DNA of 64,000 nucleotides from Geodermatophilus poikilotrophus (GCF_900111455.1 NZ_FOIE01000001.1:446376-510375), one strand, 5' to 3'. Shown: positions 26,468-35,692, counted from the first letter of the stretch. Program-made: numbers and translations. Notes: generated from the letters alone by a model not told the origin.

Positions 26468-26499
26468 CCGTGCGCCCCTGCTGTCGCGGGGGCGCACGG
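26468..26499 (+). terminator. Strong hairpin terminator after the flavoprotein gene
   Basis: CCGTGCGCCCC and GGGGCGCACGG form a perfect 11-bp stem with a 10-base loop, starting six bases after the stop codon. There is no T-run, as usual for high-G+C terminators. Confidence 0.7.
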
Positions 26500-26717
26500 T
26501 CGAGGCGGGTACCGGCCGGCCCGCAGGCCGCCGGGGACAGCGCTCCCCGGACACGCCGTCACCGGGCCACCGCGGCCGTGCCGTCCGGCCCGGGTCGACG
26601 GGAGGTCGACCGTGGCGGGACGCAGGGAGACCAGGGACGGACCAGGCACTCCGACGGGCGCGCGCCGTGCCGGGCACCGCCAGGCTGGCTGCCGTTCCCG
26701 GACGACGGAGGCCGCAG

Positions 26718-27938
26718 ATGTCCCTCACAGCCGAGAAGCCCGCGGGCGCCACGGCGATCCGCCCCTTCCACGTGGACGTGCCCGAGGAGCAGCTCACCGA
26801 CCTGCGGCGACGCATCGCCGCGACGCGGTGGCCCGAGGAGGAGACCGTCGCGGACTCCTCCCAGGGCGTGCCGCTCGCCGTGGTGCAGGAGCTGGCCCGC
26901 CACTGGGCCACGGACTACGACTGGCGCGCCTGCGAGGCGAGGCTCAACGCCCTGCCGCAGTTCACCACCGTGGTCGACGGCCTGGACATCCACTTCGTCC
27001 ACGCCCGGTCCCGGCACGAGGACGCGCTGCCGATCGTCATCAACCACGGGTGGCCCGGCTCGGTGATCGAGCAGCTCAAGATCGTCGACCGGCTCACCGA
27101 CCCGACGGCGCACGGCGGGAGCGCAGCGGACGCCTTCCACGTGGTGGTCCCGTCGATGCCCGGCTACGGGTTCTCCGGCAAGCCCACGAGCACCGGCTGG
27201 GGCCCCGAGCGCATGGCCCGGGCCTGGGCGGAGCTCATGGGACGACTGGGCTACGACCGCTACGTCGCCCAGGGCGGTGACTGGGGCGCCTTCGTCGTCG
27301 ACCAGATGGGCCTGCAGGCGCCCGAGGGGCTGCTCGCCGTCCACACCAACATGCCGGCCACCGTGCCCGCCGACGTCAACGCCGCCGCGCTGGCGGGCCA
27401 GCCGCCGCCCGCCGGTCTCTCCGCCGAGGAGCAGCGCGCCTACGAGCAGCTGATCCGGACGTTCGGGCAGGTGGAGTACGCCCGGTACATGGCCGCCCGC
27501 CCGCAGACCCTGTACGGCATCGCCGACTCACCCGTCGGCCTCGCCGCCTGGCTGCTCGACCACAACGACGCCGACGGCCAGCCGGCCGCGGCGGTCGTCG
27601 CGGCCCTGGCCCGGCACACCAGCACCACCGGTGAGCTGACGCGGGACGAGGTGCTCGACAACATCACGCTCTACTGGCTGACGAACACCGGGGTCTCCGC
27701 GTCCCGCCTCTACTGGGAGTACCGGGGCGGCTTCTTCGACGCCAAGGGCGTTGCGATCCCGGTGGCCGTGACCGTGTTCCCGGGCGAGCAGTACGAGGCT
27801 CCGCGCAGCTGGACCGAGCGGGCCTACCCCGGCCTCATCCACTACAACCGGGTCGACCGAGGCGGCCACTTCGCCGCGTGGGAACAGCCGCAGCTCCTCG
27901 CCGAGGAACTGCGCGCCGCGTTCCGGTCCCTGCGCTGA
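26718..27938 (+). CDS. Epoxide hydrolase (EHN-type alpha/beta hydrolase)
   Basis: A 406-residue protein with an N-terminal EHN domain (IRPFHVDVPEEQLTDLRRRI) followed by the alpha/beta hydrolase core. The oxyanion motif is HGWPGS, the nucleophile Asp lies in YVAQGGDWGAFV, and the catalytic His in DRGGHFAAWEQP. It should open epoxides to vicinal diols through an ester intermediate. It resembles juvenile-hormone/microsomal-type bacterial epoxide hydrolases. Start at the ATG with a GGAGG site. It is followed after 12 bases by the thioredoxin-like gene, so the two are likely co-transcribed. Confidence 0.9.
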   Translation: MSLTAEKPAGATAIRPFHVDVPEEQLTDLRRRIAATRWPEEETVADSSQGVPLAVVQELARHWATDYDWRACEARLNALPQFTTVVDGLDIHFVHARSRHEDALPIVINHGWPGSVIEQLKIVDRLTDPTAHGGSAADAFHVVVPSMPGYGFSGKPTSTGWGPERMARAWAELMGRLGYDRYVAQGGDWGAFVVDQMGLQAPEGLLAVHTNMPATVPADVNAAALAGQPPPAGLSAEEQRAYEQLIRTFGQVEYARYMAARPQTLYGIADSPVGLAAWLLDHNDADGQPAAAVVAALARHTSTTGELTRDEVLDNITLYWLTNTGVSASRLYWEYRGGFFDAKGVAIPVAVTVFPGEQYEAPRSWTERAYPGLIHYNRVDRGGHFAAWEQPQLLAEELRAAFRSLR

Positions 27939-27950
27939 GCGGGCGTCGAC

Positions 27951-29024
27951 ATGGCCACCCACGACCACCTGGCCGACGTCGCCCGCCGTCTCGGGCAGCG
28001 GTTCCACCACGACGCCGTCCGGGCCGAGGACCGCGGGCCGGCCGACGGCGAGGACGGCCTCTGGCCGACCGGGGACGAGTTCTCCCTCGCCGGAGCCACG
28101 GACTGGCTCAACTCACCGCCGCTCACCGGCGCGGACCTGCGCGGTCGCGTGGTGCTGGTCGACTTCCGGACCTACACGTGCATCAACTGGCTCCGCTCGC
28201 TGCCCCACGTGCGCGCCTGGGAGGAGGCCTACCGGGACTCCGGGCTGGTCGTGGTCGGCGTGCACTCACCGGAGTTCTCCTTCGAGCACGACGTGGAGAA
28301 CGTCCGCCGTGCCGCGGCGGCCCGGTCGATCCGCCACCCGGTCGCGATCGACGACCACTTCGCCGTGTGGCGGTCCTTCCACAACCACTTCTGGCCGGCC
28401 CGCTACCTGGTCGACGCCGGGGGACGCCTGCGGCACCACAGCTTCGGCGAGGGCGGCTACGAGGAGGACGAGACGGTCCTCCGGCAGCTCCTCGGCGAAG
28501 CCGGGGCCGGCGACCTCGGGCCCGAGCCGGTGGCGGTGGACGCCCGCGGCATCGAGGCCCCCGCCGACTGGGACACGCTGCGCTCCGCGGAGACCTACCT
28601 GGGCTACGACCGGACCTCCGGGTTCGCCTCCTCCCCCGACGTCGTGCCGGACCGGCCGCACGTCTACGCCGCGGCCGAGCGGCTGCGCCTCGGGCACTGG
28701 TCCCTCGCCGGCGGCTGGACGGTCGGTGCCGAGTCGTCGTCCTCCTCCGAGGCCGGCGGACGCCTCGCGTGCCGCTTCCACGCCCGGGACCTCCACCTGG
28801 TCGTGGCGCCGCCGGCCGGGGCCACCGTGCGCTTCCGGGTGCAGCTCGACGGCCGGGACCCGGGCACCGACCACGGCCTCGACGTCGACGGCACCGGTCG
28901 CGGCACGGTCACCGAACCCCGCCTGTACCAGCTCCTCCGTCGACGCGGCGCGGTCACGAGCGGGACCTTCGAGGTGGAGTTCCTCGACCCGGGCGTCTCG
29001 GTCTACGCCCTCACCTTCGGGTAG
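27951..29024 (+). CDS. Thioredoxin-like (DipZ C-terminal type) protein lacking CXXC
   Basis: A 357-residue protein. Residues ~40-180 form an AhpC/TSA-Redoxin-like thioredoxin fold as in the C-terminal part of DipZ/CcdA proteins (GRVVLVDFRTYTCINWLRSL). In DipZ the active site is CINC; here it is CINW, so the second cysteine is lost. The C-terminal half (about 200-357) matches the DipZ carbohydrate-binding-like domain, with LGYDRTSGFASSP and GWTVGAES. No signal peptide or membrane segment is found, so it is cytosolic as drawn. It may act as a peroxidase-type or glutathionylatable single-cysteine protein. Confidence 0.8.
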   Translation: MATHDHLADVARRLGQRFHHDAVRAEDRGPADGEDGLWPTGDEFSLAGATDWLNSPPLTGADLRGRVVLVDFRTYTCINWLRSLPHVRAWEEAYRDSGLVVVGVHSPEFSFEHDVENVRRAAAARSIRHPVAIDDHFAVWRSFHNHFWPARYLVDAGGRLRHHSFGEGGYEEDETVLRQLLGEAGAGDLGPEPVAVDARGIEAPADWDTLRSAETYLGYDRTSGFASSPDVVPDRPHVYAAAERLRLGHWSLAGGWTVGAESSSSSEAGGRLACRFHARDLHLVVAPPAGATVRFRVQLDGRDPGTDHGLDVDGTGRGTVTEPRLYQLLRRRGAVTSGTFEVEFLDPGVSVYALTFG

Positions 29025-29035
29025 GCCGCCTGGAC

Positions 29036-29638
29036 TCAGTCCCCCCCGGGAGCCAGACCGGCGACGACCTCCCGCAGCCGCCCGAACGCCTGCTGCGTGG
29101 CCGTCAGCAGCGATCCCCCGCCCCCGGCGCGCCACGACCGGACCGCGACCCGGAGCACCAGGATGCCGATCCCGGCCTGCAGCAGGGCCGCCGGGTCGGG
29201 CGTCGACGAGCCGCGCAACCGCGCGAGACCCGTCGCCAGTGCACTCTCCATGTCCCGTTGGACCGTCAGCGTCCGCTGCATGAGCCGCGGGTGTCCCAGC
29301 ACGATCTGGTCCCGCAGTGCGAGCACGTCCTGCTGCGACTCGAGGAAGGCCGCGAACTCGCCGAGGACCACCGGCAGGCGCTCCGCGTCCGGGACGTGCG
29401 CGGCGACGTCGAGGGCCCTGCCGAGCGCCGCGGTGAAGTCCTCCCGGTAGGCGAAGACGACCTCCTCCTTGGTCCCGAAGTGCCGGTAGAAGGTCGCGGG
29501 AGCCACGCCGGCCTCGGCGCAGACGTCCTCCACCGTGACGTTGTCGAAACCCCTCGTGCGGAAGAGCTCCAGCGCCGTCTTCTCGATCCGGGCACGCCGC
29601 TGCTCCCGGGAGCCGGCCACCGGACTGCTCGGGGGCAT
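29036..29638 (-). CDS. TetR-family transcriptional regulator
   Basis: A 200-residue repressor-type protein. The N-terminal helix-turn-helix is clear (ARIEKTALELFRTRGFDNVT followed by VAPATFYRHFGTKEEVV). The C-terminal ligand domain is all-helical and not assignable. It diverges from a haloacetate-dehalogenase-like gene across 186 bases and is convergent with the thioredoxin-like gene. Control of the divergent hydrolase is the natural expectation, but I found no clean palindrome there. Confidence 0.88.
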   Translation of the reverse strand: MPPSSPVAGSREQRRARIEKTALELFRTRGFDNVTVEDVCAEAGVAPATFYRHFGTKEEVVFAYREDFTAALGRALDVAAHVPDAERLPVVLGEFAAFLESQQDVLALRDQIVLGHPRLMQRTLTVQRDMESALATGLARLRGSSTPDPAALLQAGIGILVLRVAVRSWRAGGGGSLLTATQQAFGRLREVVAGLAPGGD

Positions 29639-29824
29639 GCCGCTGCCCTCCTGTTCGCGCGGTGGGGCCGACCCGGACGAGCGACGAGTCTGTCACCCGC
29701 AGCCCGAGCCCTCACCGACGTGCGGGCCTCGGCGAGCAGTCGCCCGACCGATGCGCCACGCCCGGCTCCCGAGCACGCTGCACGGGTGCGGTCGCCTCGA
29801 CCCCTGCTCCCGAGGAGGATCCGG

Positions 29825-30775
29825 ATGTCCACACCTGGCGGGACCTCCGGCGACGGCGCCTTCCCGGCCGGGTTCGACGACCTGCGGCTGTCGCGCATCT
29901 CCGTCGGGGAGGTCTCCCTGCGGGTCCGCCACGGCGGCTCAGGACCTCCGCTGCTCCTCCTCCACGGCTACCCCGAGACGCACCTGGCCTGGGGGCTGGT
30001 GGCCGGCGAGCTGGCCCGGACCGCCACGGTCGTGGCTCCCGACCTGCGCGGGTACGGGGACAGCTCCAAGCCGGCCGCGGTCCCCGGTCACGAGAGCTAC
30101 GGCAAGCGGGCCATGGCGGAGGACTGCATCGCGCTGATGGCCGGACTCGGCTTCGACGCCTTCGACGTCGTCGGCCACGACCGGGGCGGGCGGGTCGCCT
30201 ACCGGATGGCCCTGGACCACCCCGAGGTGGTCCGCCGGCTCACGGTGCTGGACGTCGTCCCGACCGGCGAGGTCTGGGCGCGGGCCGACGCGCGTTCCGC
30301 CCTCGGCTACTGGCACTGGGCCTTCCTGGCCCAGCCCTCGCCGATCCCCGAGCGGCTCATCGGACGGGATCCCGACTTCTTCTTCCTCGACGCCGAGTTC
30401 GGTGGCGCCATCCGCCGGTTCCCCCCGGCGGCGGTGGCCGACTACGTCCGCTGCGCCCGGGATCCGGCGACCATCGCGGCCATGTGCGAGGACTACCGGG
30501 CCGGGGCGACCTGCGACCGCCGATGGGACGACGAGGACCGCGCCGCCGGGCGGCGGATCACCTGCCCAACGCAGGTCCTCTGGGCGGGCAGGGGTGCGCT
30601 GGAGGCCTGGTACGACACCCTCGCCATCTGGCGGGACTGGGCCGACGACGTCACCGGGCGGGCGTTCGACTGCGGCCACTTCATGGTCGAGGAGAGACCG
30701 CTGGAAGCGCTCTCCGCGATCCAGGACTTCCACGTCGGCTCCCGGAGCCCGACCGGGCCGACCGCGTCCGCCTGA
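29825..30775 (+). CDS. Haloacetate dehalogenase-like alpha/beta hydrolase
   Basis: A 316-residue alpha/beta hydrolase close to fluoroacetate/haloacetate dehalogenases. It shows HGYPETHLAW, DLRGYGDSSKP, nucleophile D119 in VVGHDRGGRVAYRMALDHPE, the halide-pocket His-Trp H164-W165 in GYWHWAFLAQP, and the base His in DCGHFMVEERP. An EDYRAGATCD segment probably supplies the pocket tyrosine. It would hydrolyse haloacetates to glycolate, but epoxide hydrolase activity is possible because the families mix. The ATG is preceded by GAGGAGGATC. Likely controlled by the divergent TetR regulator. Confidence 0.82.
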   Translation: MSTPGGTSGDGAFPAGFDDLRLSRISVGEVSLRVRHGGSGPPLLLLHGYPETHLAWGLVAGELARTATVVAPDLRGYGDSSKPAAVPGHESYGKRAMAEDCIALMAGLGFDAFDVVGHDRGGRVAYRMALDHPEVVRRLTVLDVVPTGEVWARADARSALGYWHWAFLAQPSPIPERLIGRDPDFFFLDAEFGGAIRRFPPAAVADYVRCARDPATIAAMCEDYRAGATCDRRWDDEDRAAGRRITCPTQVLWAGRGALEAWYDTLAIWRDWADDVTGRAFDCGHFMVEERPLEALSAIQDFHVGSRSPTGPTASA

Positions 30776-30798
30776 CCCGACGGTCGAGCATCGGGTCA
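30773..30798 (+). terminator. Hairpin overlapping the dehalogenase-like stop codon
   Basis: TGACCCGA and TCGGGTCA form an 8-bp perfect stem with a 10-base loop. The left arm starts at the stop codon. Likely a terminator or mRNA 3'-end stabiliser. Confidence 0.5.
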
Positions 30799-30920
30799 CC
30801 TGACCGATGCGGCCGCCCGGACGGCGGGGCAACGTCCTCGCCCGCGGCACGCCGTCGCCGGCACCCGGGCGCACGGCGGTGCCACGTCAGGTTCCGCCGA
30901 CCACCCCGGAGGGGATCACC

Positions 30921-31658
30921 ATGACCGAGGCCACCACCACCGGCGCACGGCCGACCGTCGCGCTCGTCCACGGCGCCTTCGCCGACAGCTCCGGCTGGAA
31001 CGACGTCGTCGCCCAGCTCCTCGCCGACGGCGTGGGCGTGCGGGCCGTCTCCAACCCGCTGCGCGGCATCTCCCACGACGCCGCCTACGTGGCCAGCGCC
31101 CTCTCCCAGATCGACGGCCCGGTGCTCGCGGTCGGTCACTCCTACGGCGGGGCGGTCATCACCAACGCCGCGCTGCGGGCGGGCAACGTCGTCGGACTGG
31201 TCTACGTGGCCGGCTTCGCGCCCGACGAGGGCGAGACCCTGCAGGACATCGAGAGCGACTCCAAGGACAGCGTCCTGACCACGGCCCTGCTCCAGTGGAG
31301 CTACCCGACCGGCGACTCCGGGACGCAGACCGAGTTCGCCATCGACCCGGACCGGTTCCACGACGCCTTCGCCTCCGACGTGTCGGAGGAGCAGGCCCGC
31401 GTCATGGCGGCCACCCAGCGGCCCATCTCGGCCCTGGGCTTCGGGGAGCCGACCGCGGCGCCGGCGTGGAAGAGCCTGCCGTCCTGGGCCGTCATCCCGA
31501 CGGGCGACAAGGCGGCGGGCAGCGACGTCCTGCGGACCATGGCCGCACGGGCCGGCGCCACGGTGACCGAGGCCGACGGCTCGCACGTGATCATGGTGTC
31601 GCAGCCGCAGGTCGTCACCGAGGTCATCCGGCAGGCGCTCCAGGCCGTCTCGGCGTAG
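30921..31658 (+). CDS. Alpha/beta fold hydrolase (esterase-like)
   Basis: A 245-residue hydrolase of the small esterase/hydroxynitrile-lyase-like group: LVHGAFADSSGWNDVV (oxyanion loop), nucleophile Ser in VGHSYGGAVI, and catalytic His in ADGSHVIMVSQP. Such proteins are annotated as carboxylesterases or non-heme chloroperoxidases without a proven substrate. The ATG has a GGAGGGG site. It follows the dehalogenase-like gene but is separated by a hairpin and 145 bases, so it likely has its own promoter. It ends at a strong bidirectional terminator. Confidence 0.85.
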   Translation: MTEATTTGARPTVALVHGAFADSSGWNDVVAQLLADGVGVRAVSNPLRGISHDAAYVASALSQIDGPVLAVGHSYGGAVITNAALRAGNVVGLVYVAGFAPDEGETLQDIESDSKDSVLTTALLQWSYPTGDSGTQTEFAIDPDRFHDAFASDVSEEQARVMAATQRPISALGFGEPTAAPAWKSLPSWAVIPTGDKAAGSDVLRTMAARAGATVTEADGSHVIMVSQPQVVTEVIRQALQAVSA

Positions 31659-31673
31659 CGGGCGCCGGCCGCT

Positions 31674-31710
31674 CGGGCCGTCGGGAGCGCGTCCCGGTCC
31701 CGACGGCCCG
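31674..31710. terminator. Bidirectional hairpin terminator between convergent genes
   Basis: CGGGCCGTCGGGA and TCCCGACGGCCCG form a perfect 13-bp stem with an 11-base loop, centred in the 65 bases between two convergent stop codons. It can serve both strands. Confidence 0.8.
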
Positions 31711-31723
31711 ACCGCGCGCGGTC

Positions 31724-32020
31724 TCACCCGGCGGCGCCCTCCGCAGGGGTCATCCGCAGCAGCCGGACCCCGGTCATCTCCAGTCGCAGGCCCGCCGCGT
31801 CGGAGGCGCACCGGAGCACGACCTGCATGCAGCCCGGGCACCGGACGACGAGCGCGGGCGCGTCGGCGTAGACGAGGTGTTCACCCAGGGGCGCCGGCCG
31901 TCCGCAGTGCGCGCAGGTCGAGACGGCCGTCGTCGGGTCCACCGCGAAGACCTCCCGCAGGACACCGCCCGCCGCGTTGCCGTCCAGGCGCCGATCACCC
32001 GTCTCCGGGACACCGGTCAC
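31724..32020 (-). CDS. DUF6510-like small zinc-ribbon protein
   Basis: A 98-residue protein with two CxxC knuckles (STCAHCGRP and VRCPGCMQV), which form a zinc ribbon. The arrangement GDRRLDGNAAGGVLREVF at the start, followed by the ribbon, matches the small DUF6510 family common in actinobacteria. Its role is unknown, and DNA or protein binding is possible. The GTG start has a GGAGGGG site. It follows the DUF5709 gene on the same strand after 46 bases, so the two may be co-transcribed. Confidence 0.78.
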   Translation of the reverse strand: MTGVPETGDRRLDGNAAGGVLREVFAVDPTTAVSTCAHCGRPAPLGEHLVYADAPALVVRCPGCMQVVLRCASDAAGLRLEMTGVRLLRMTPAEGAAG

Positions 32021-32066
32021 GGGACACCCCTCCGATCCGCTCCGACCTGCCGCGTCATCGATCCGT

Positions 32067-32525
32067 CTAGCGGGGGGACCAGTCGTCGTCCGCCTCGGGG
32101 ACGACGTGCACCGCCCCCTCCTCCGCGGACGCTGCCCCCGAGTCGATGCCCACGTCGAGGGCGTACAGCTCCGGCTCGACGTCGCCCCAGCGCTCGACGG
32201 TCTCCACCAGGCGTCCCGCGCGGCGGCCGCCGACCTCGTCGTCGATGAGCTCCCCGTCGGTGTCGGAGGCGTCCCCCAGACCGTCCCCCTCGACCTGCTG
32301 CCGCTCCGGGACCTCACGGGCGAGTCGACCCGCCAGGCTCTCGCCGGCCAGCTCCTCGCGTTCGGTGGTCCCCCAGTCCGTCACCGCCCACGGGCGCTCG
32401 GCCGGGGACCAGCCGGTGTCGAGCACGTCGGCGACGCCGAGTTCCTCGAGGGTGTCCTGCGGCTCCAGCACGCCCGAGTCCTCCTCGGGATCGGTCCCGT
32501 CGGTGCCGAAGACGAACGGGTCCAC
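32067..32525 (-). CDS. DUF5709 acidic protein
   Basis: A 152-residue, strongly acidic protein with the DUF5709 core: DTLEELGVADVLDTGWSPAE and RPWAVTDWGTTEREE, followed by an acidic, probably disordered tail. The family is characteristic of Geodermatophilaceae and relatives and has no known function. No cysteines or membrane segments. GTG start behind a perfect AGGAGG. It is divergent from the second LAL regulator. Confidence 0.82.
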   Translation of the reverse strand: MDPFVFGTDGTDPEEDSGVLEPQDTLEELGVADVLDTGWSPAERPWAVTDWGTTEREELAGESLAGRLAREVPERQQVEGDGLGDASDTDGELIDDEVGGRRAGRLVETVERWGDVEPELYALDVGIDSGAASAEEGAVHVVPEADDDWSPR

Positions 32526-32707
32526 CGCACACCTCCTCGGGCCGGGGCAGGGACGTCCTCCACCGGGAGCGGGTCGCCCGGGTCCGCCCGGTGCCCGCGT
32601 CCGCCGGGCGAGGCGACCGTGGCAGCCCCGACCACACCGGTGCATCGGTCATCCGACTGCAGGTGGCGCCCCGCCCGGGCCCGAGGTCCCTGGTGGCCAG
32701 CCGCTCA

Positions 32708-32724
32708 GTGAGAGACGCTCTCAC
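32708..32724. promoter_or_regulatory. Perfect inverted repeat, candidate operator
   Basis: GTGAGAG-ACG-CTCTCAC is a perfect palindrome with a 3-base centre, lying in the divergent region between the DUF5709 gene and the LAL regulator, about 85 bases before the latter. The shape suits a dimeric regulator, but which one is unknown. Confidence 0.4.
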
Positions 32725-32809
32725 CGCGACACGGACGACCGAACCAGCGACCTCCACGACCGAGGGCTCGTGACCCGGCACCGCCGGGGACGCGCGGGAG
32801 GGGACTCCG

Positions 32810-35623
32810 TTGCCAGACGCGCTCGCCTCCGTCCGCACCGCCGACGCGGGCCTGGTCGGCCGGTCGGCCGAGTGCGCGGCCCTCGCCTCCTTCCTCGACC
32901 GGGCGCTGGGCATCGGCGACGTCCTCGTGGTCACCGGGGAGCCCGGCGTCGGCAAGACGGTCCTGCTCGAGACGGTGGTCCGGGACGCCGCGGCATCCGA
33001 CGCCACGGTCCTGCAGGCCGCAGGGGTCGAGTTCGAGGCCGAGGTGGGTTTCGCGGGCCTCAACCAGCTCCTGCTGCCGCTCCTCGACCACCTCGAGGCG
33101 CTCCCGGAGCCGCACCGGGACGCGCTGGTCGTCGCCCTCGGCCTCGGGGCGGGGCCGCCACCGCACCGGCTGCTCGTCTCGGCCGCCGTCCTCGGTCTGC
33201 TCGCGCGGGCCGCGGAGTCCCGCCCGGTGCTGGTCGTCGTCGACGACGTGCCCTGGCTGGACCGGCCGAGCGTCCGGGTCCTCGGTTTCGTCGCCCGCCG
33301 GCTGGCCCGCAGTCGGATCGGCGTCCTCGCCGCGGCGCGGACGGGCAGCGACTGCGTCCTCCTCCAGGCAGGTCTGCCGGAGCTCGAGGTGCCCCCGCTG
33401 GACGACGACGCGGCCGCGGAGCTGCTGCGGACCCGCTTCCCCGTGCTCGGCGCCCAGACCCGTCAGCGCGTCCTGACTGCCTCCCAGGGCAACCCGCTCG
33501 CCCTGCTGGAGCTCCCCGCGGTCATGACCGAGGCCCAGCGCACCGGGTCCGACCCCCTCCCGTCGGCGCTACCGCTGAACAGCCACCTGCAACGGGTCTT
33601 CGCCCAGCAGCTCGCCGCCCTCCCCGAGCGGACCCAGGGGCTGCTGCTGCTCGCTGCCCTCGAGGGCACGGGGGACCTCCGGACCCTGCGGGCGGCAGCA
33701 GCCACCGAGAGCTGGCTCGACGACCTGGCCCCGGCCGAGCGGGCACGGCTGCTGCGCGTCGACCTCGCCGCGGGACGGGTGACCCTGCGGCACCCGCTCA
33801 TCGGGTCGGCGGCGGTCGAGCTGTCGACGAGCGGTCAGCTCCGACGGGCGCACGGCGCCCTGGCCCAGGTCCTGGTCGACCGGCCGGAGGAGTGTGCCTG
33901 GCACCTCGCCGAGGCCGTCGTGGGCGCCGACGCCCGCGCCGCCGACCTCCTCGAGACCGCGGCGCACCGCGCCCGCCACAAGGGCGACGCGGTGCACGCG
34001 GTCAACGCCCTCCTGCGGGCCGCCGACCTCACCCCGAGCGGTCCGGACCGAGCCCGTCGGCTGGCGGCCGCCGCGTTCGTGGGCGCCGACACGACCGGGG
34101 ACCTGCGCAACGTGCCCCAGTTGCTGTCCGCGGCCCGCACGGCCGATCCCCGGACGGCGGGGTCCCTCGAGGTCGCGGTCGCCGCCGCCCACCACCTGCT
34201 CAACGGGGAGGGCGACGTCGGGACGGCGCACCGCATGCTCGTGCGCGCCGTCGAGTACGCGCTCGACACCGGCTCCGACGCGGCCACGGTCGAGGACGCC
34301 CTGCACAGCCTCCTGCTGGTGTGCCACTTCGGCGGCCGGGACGAGCTCTGGCGACCCTTCGAGTGGGCGCTCGAGGCGCTCGGACCGGACGTCCCGCCGG
34401 TGCTGTCGGTGTCGCGCACGGTGTTCGCCGACCCCGTCCGAGCGGCACCGGAGGCGCTCGAACGGCTCGACGAGCTGATCGTCTCGGCGCACACCGGCGT
34501 CGACTCCACCCACGTGGTCCGCGTGGGCACGGCCGCGTTCTACGCGGACCGCCTCTCCAGCTGCCGGCCGGCGCTGCGGAGGGTGGTCAGGGACGGGCGG
34601 GGAGGCGGCGCGGCCGCCTCGGCCGTCAACGCCCTGATGCTGCTCTGCCACGACGCGTTCGATGGCGGTCGCTGGCAGGAGGCCGGACGCACGGCCGAGG
34701 AGGGGCGGGCCTGGGGTGAGGAGCTGGGTTACCGGCTCGTCAGCCTGACCGGCGTCTACTGCTCGGCTCTCCTGGCGGCCGCACGGGGGGACGACGGGAC
34801 GGCGGAGGCCCTGGCCGACGAGCTCGTCGCGTGGTCGGCCCCGAGGGCGGTCCGGCTGCTCGAGGACTTCGCCCGCCGCGTCCGCGGGCTGGCCGCGCTG
34901 GGACGCGGGGACTTCGAGGACGCCTACCGGGAGCTGAGCGCCGTCAGCCAGGCGGGCGGCTTCGCCCCCTACGCCCCGGTCGGCCTCGTCGTCGCCATGG
35001 ACCTGGTGGAGGCGGCGGTGCGCACGGGCCGTCGTGCCGAGGCCGCGGCGCACGTGGCGGCCATGGAACGAGCCGCGATCTTCACCGGCCGGCCGAGGCT
35101 CGCCCTCGTGAAGGCGGGCTCGGCAGCGCTCGTGGCACCGGGTGAGGAGGCGTCCCGGCGCTTCGAGGAGGCGCTGGCCGTCCCCGGGGCGGAGCAGTAC
35201 CCCTTCGAGCGCGCGCGGGTCCAGCTCGCCTACGGCGAGCACCTGCGCCGCAGCCGGGCGACGAACGCCTCCCGCGTGCAGCTCACCGCGGCGCTGGAGG
35301 CGTTCCGGCAGTTGGGGGCGCGACCGTGGGCGACACGGGCGGCCAACGAGGTCCGGGCCACGGGGCTGACCCACCGCGGCGCTCCCGGGAACGGGGGCGC
35401 CGGGGCACTGACCGCGCAGGAGCACCAGATCGCCATGCTGGCCGCCACGGGTCTGTCGAACAAGCAGATCGGCAGCCGGCTGTACCTCTCACCCCGGACG
35501 GTCGGTGCCCACCTCTACCGGGTCTTCCCGAAGCTGGGCATCACCTCCCGGGCCGCGCTGCGGGACGCCCTGAGCGGCACCGCACGGGCAGCGGTCACCG
35601 AGGGCCGAGCCGCGGTCCTTTGA
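32810..35623 (+). CDS. Large LuxR-family (LAL) ATP-binding regulator
   Basis: A 937-residue LAL regulator of the same build as the one downstream of the ole operon. It has an opening LVGRSAECAALASFL, Walker A GEPGVGKTVLL, Walker B LVVVDDVPWLD, a long helical middle, and a C-terminal LuxR helix-turn-helix (LTAQEHQIAMLAATGLSNKQ, then SPRTVGAHLYRVFPKLGI). The TTG start at 32810 lies behind GGGAGGGG; no better start is seen before the conserved opening. The next gene, a sulfite-oxidase-like enzyme, begins about 70 bases after its stop on the same strand and is a candidate target. The ligand is unknown. Confidence 0.87.
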   Translation: MPDALASVRTADAGLVGRSAECAALASFLDRALGIGDVLVVTGEPGVGKTVLLETVVRDAAASDATVLQAAGVEFEAEVGFAGLNQLLLPLLDHLEALPEPHRDALVVALGLGAGPPPHRLLVSAAVLGLLARAAESRPVLVVVDDVPWLDRPSVRVLGFVARRLARSRIGVLAAARTGSDCVLLQAGLPELEVPPLDDDAAAELLRTRFPVLGAQTRQRVLTASQGNPLALLELPAVMTEAQRTGSDPLPSALPLNSHLQRVFAQQLAALPERTQGLLLLAALEGTGDLRTLRAAAATESWLDDLAPAERARLLRVDLAAGRVTLRHPLIGSAAVELSTSGQLRRAHGALAQVLVDRPEECAWHLAEAVVGADARAADLLETAAHRARHKGDAVHAVNALLRAADLTPSGPDRARRLAAAAFVGADTTGDLRNVPQLLSAARTADPRTAGSLEVAVAAAHHLLNGEGDVGTAHRMLVRAVEYALDTGSDAATVEDALHSLLLVCHFGGRDELWRPFEWALEALGPDVPPVLSVSRTVFADPVRAAPEALERLDELIVSAHTGVDSTHVVRVGTAAFYADRLSSCRPALRRVVRDGRGGGAAASAVNALMLLCHDAFDGGRWQEAGRTAEEGRAWGEELGYRLVSLTGVYCSALLAAARGDDGTAEALADELVAWSAPRAVRLLEDFARRVRGLAALGRGDFEDAYRELSAVSQAGGFAPYAPVGLVVAMDLVEAAVRTGRRAEAAAHVAAMERAAIFTGRPRLALVKAGSAALVAPGEEASRRFEEALAVPGAEQYPFERARVQLAYGEHLRRSRATNASRVQLTAALEAFRQLGARPWATRAANEVRATGLTHRGAPGNGGAGALTAQEHQIAMLAATGLSNKQIGSRLYLSPRTVGAHLYRVFPKLGITSRAALRDALSGTARAAVTEGRAAVL

Positions 35624-35692
35624 CTGATGCCCCGGCCCGCCGGAGCGGGGAGGGTCGGCACCGGTGGGGGCAACGCCCGGGGAGGAGCCGTC

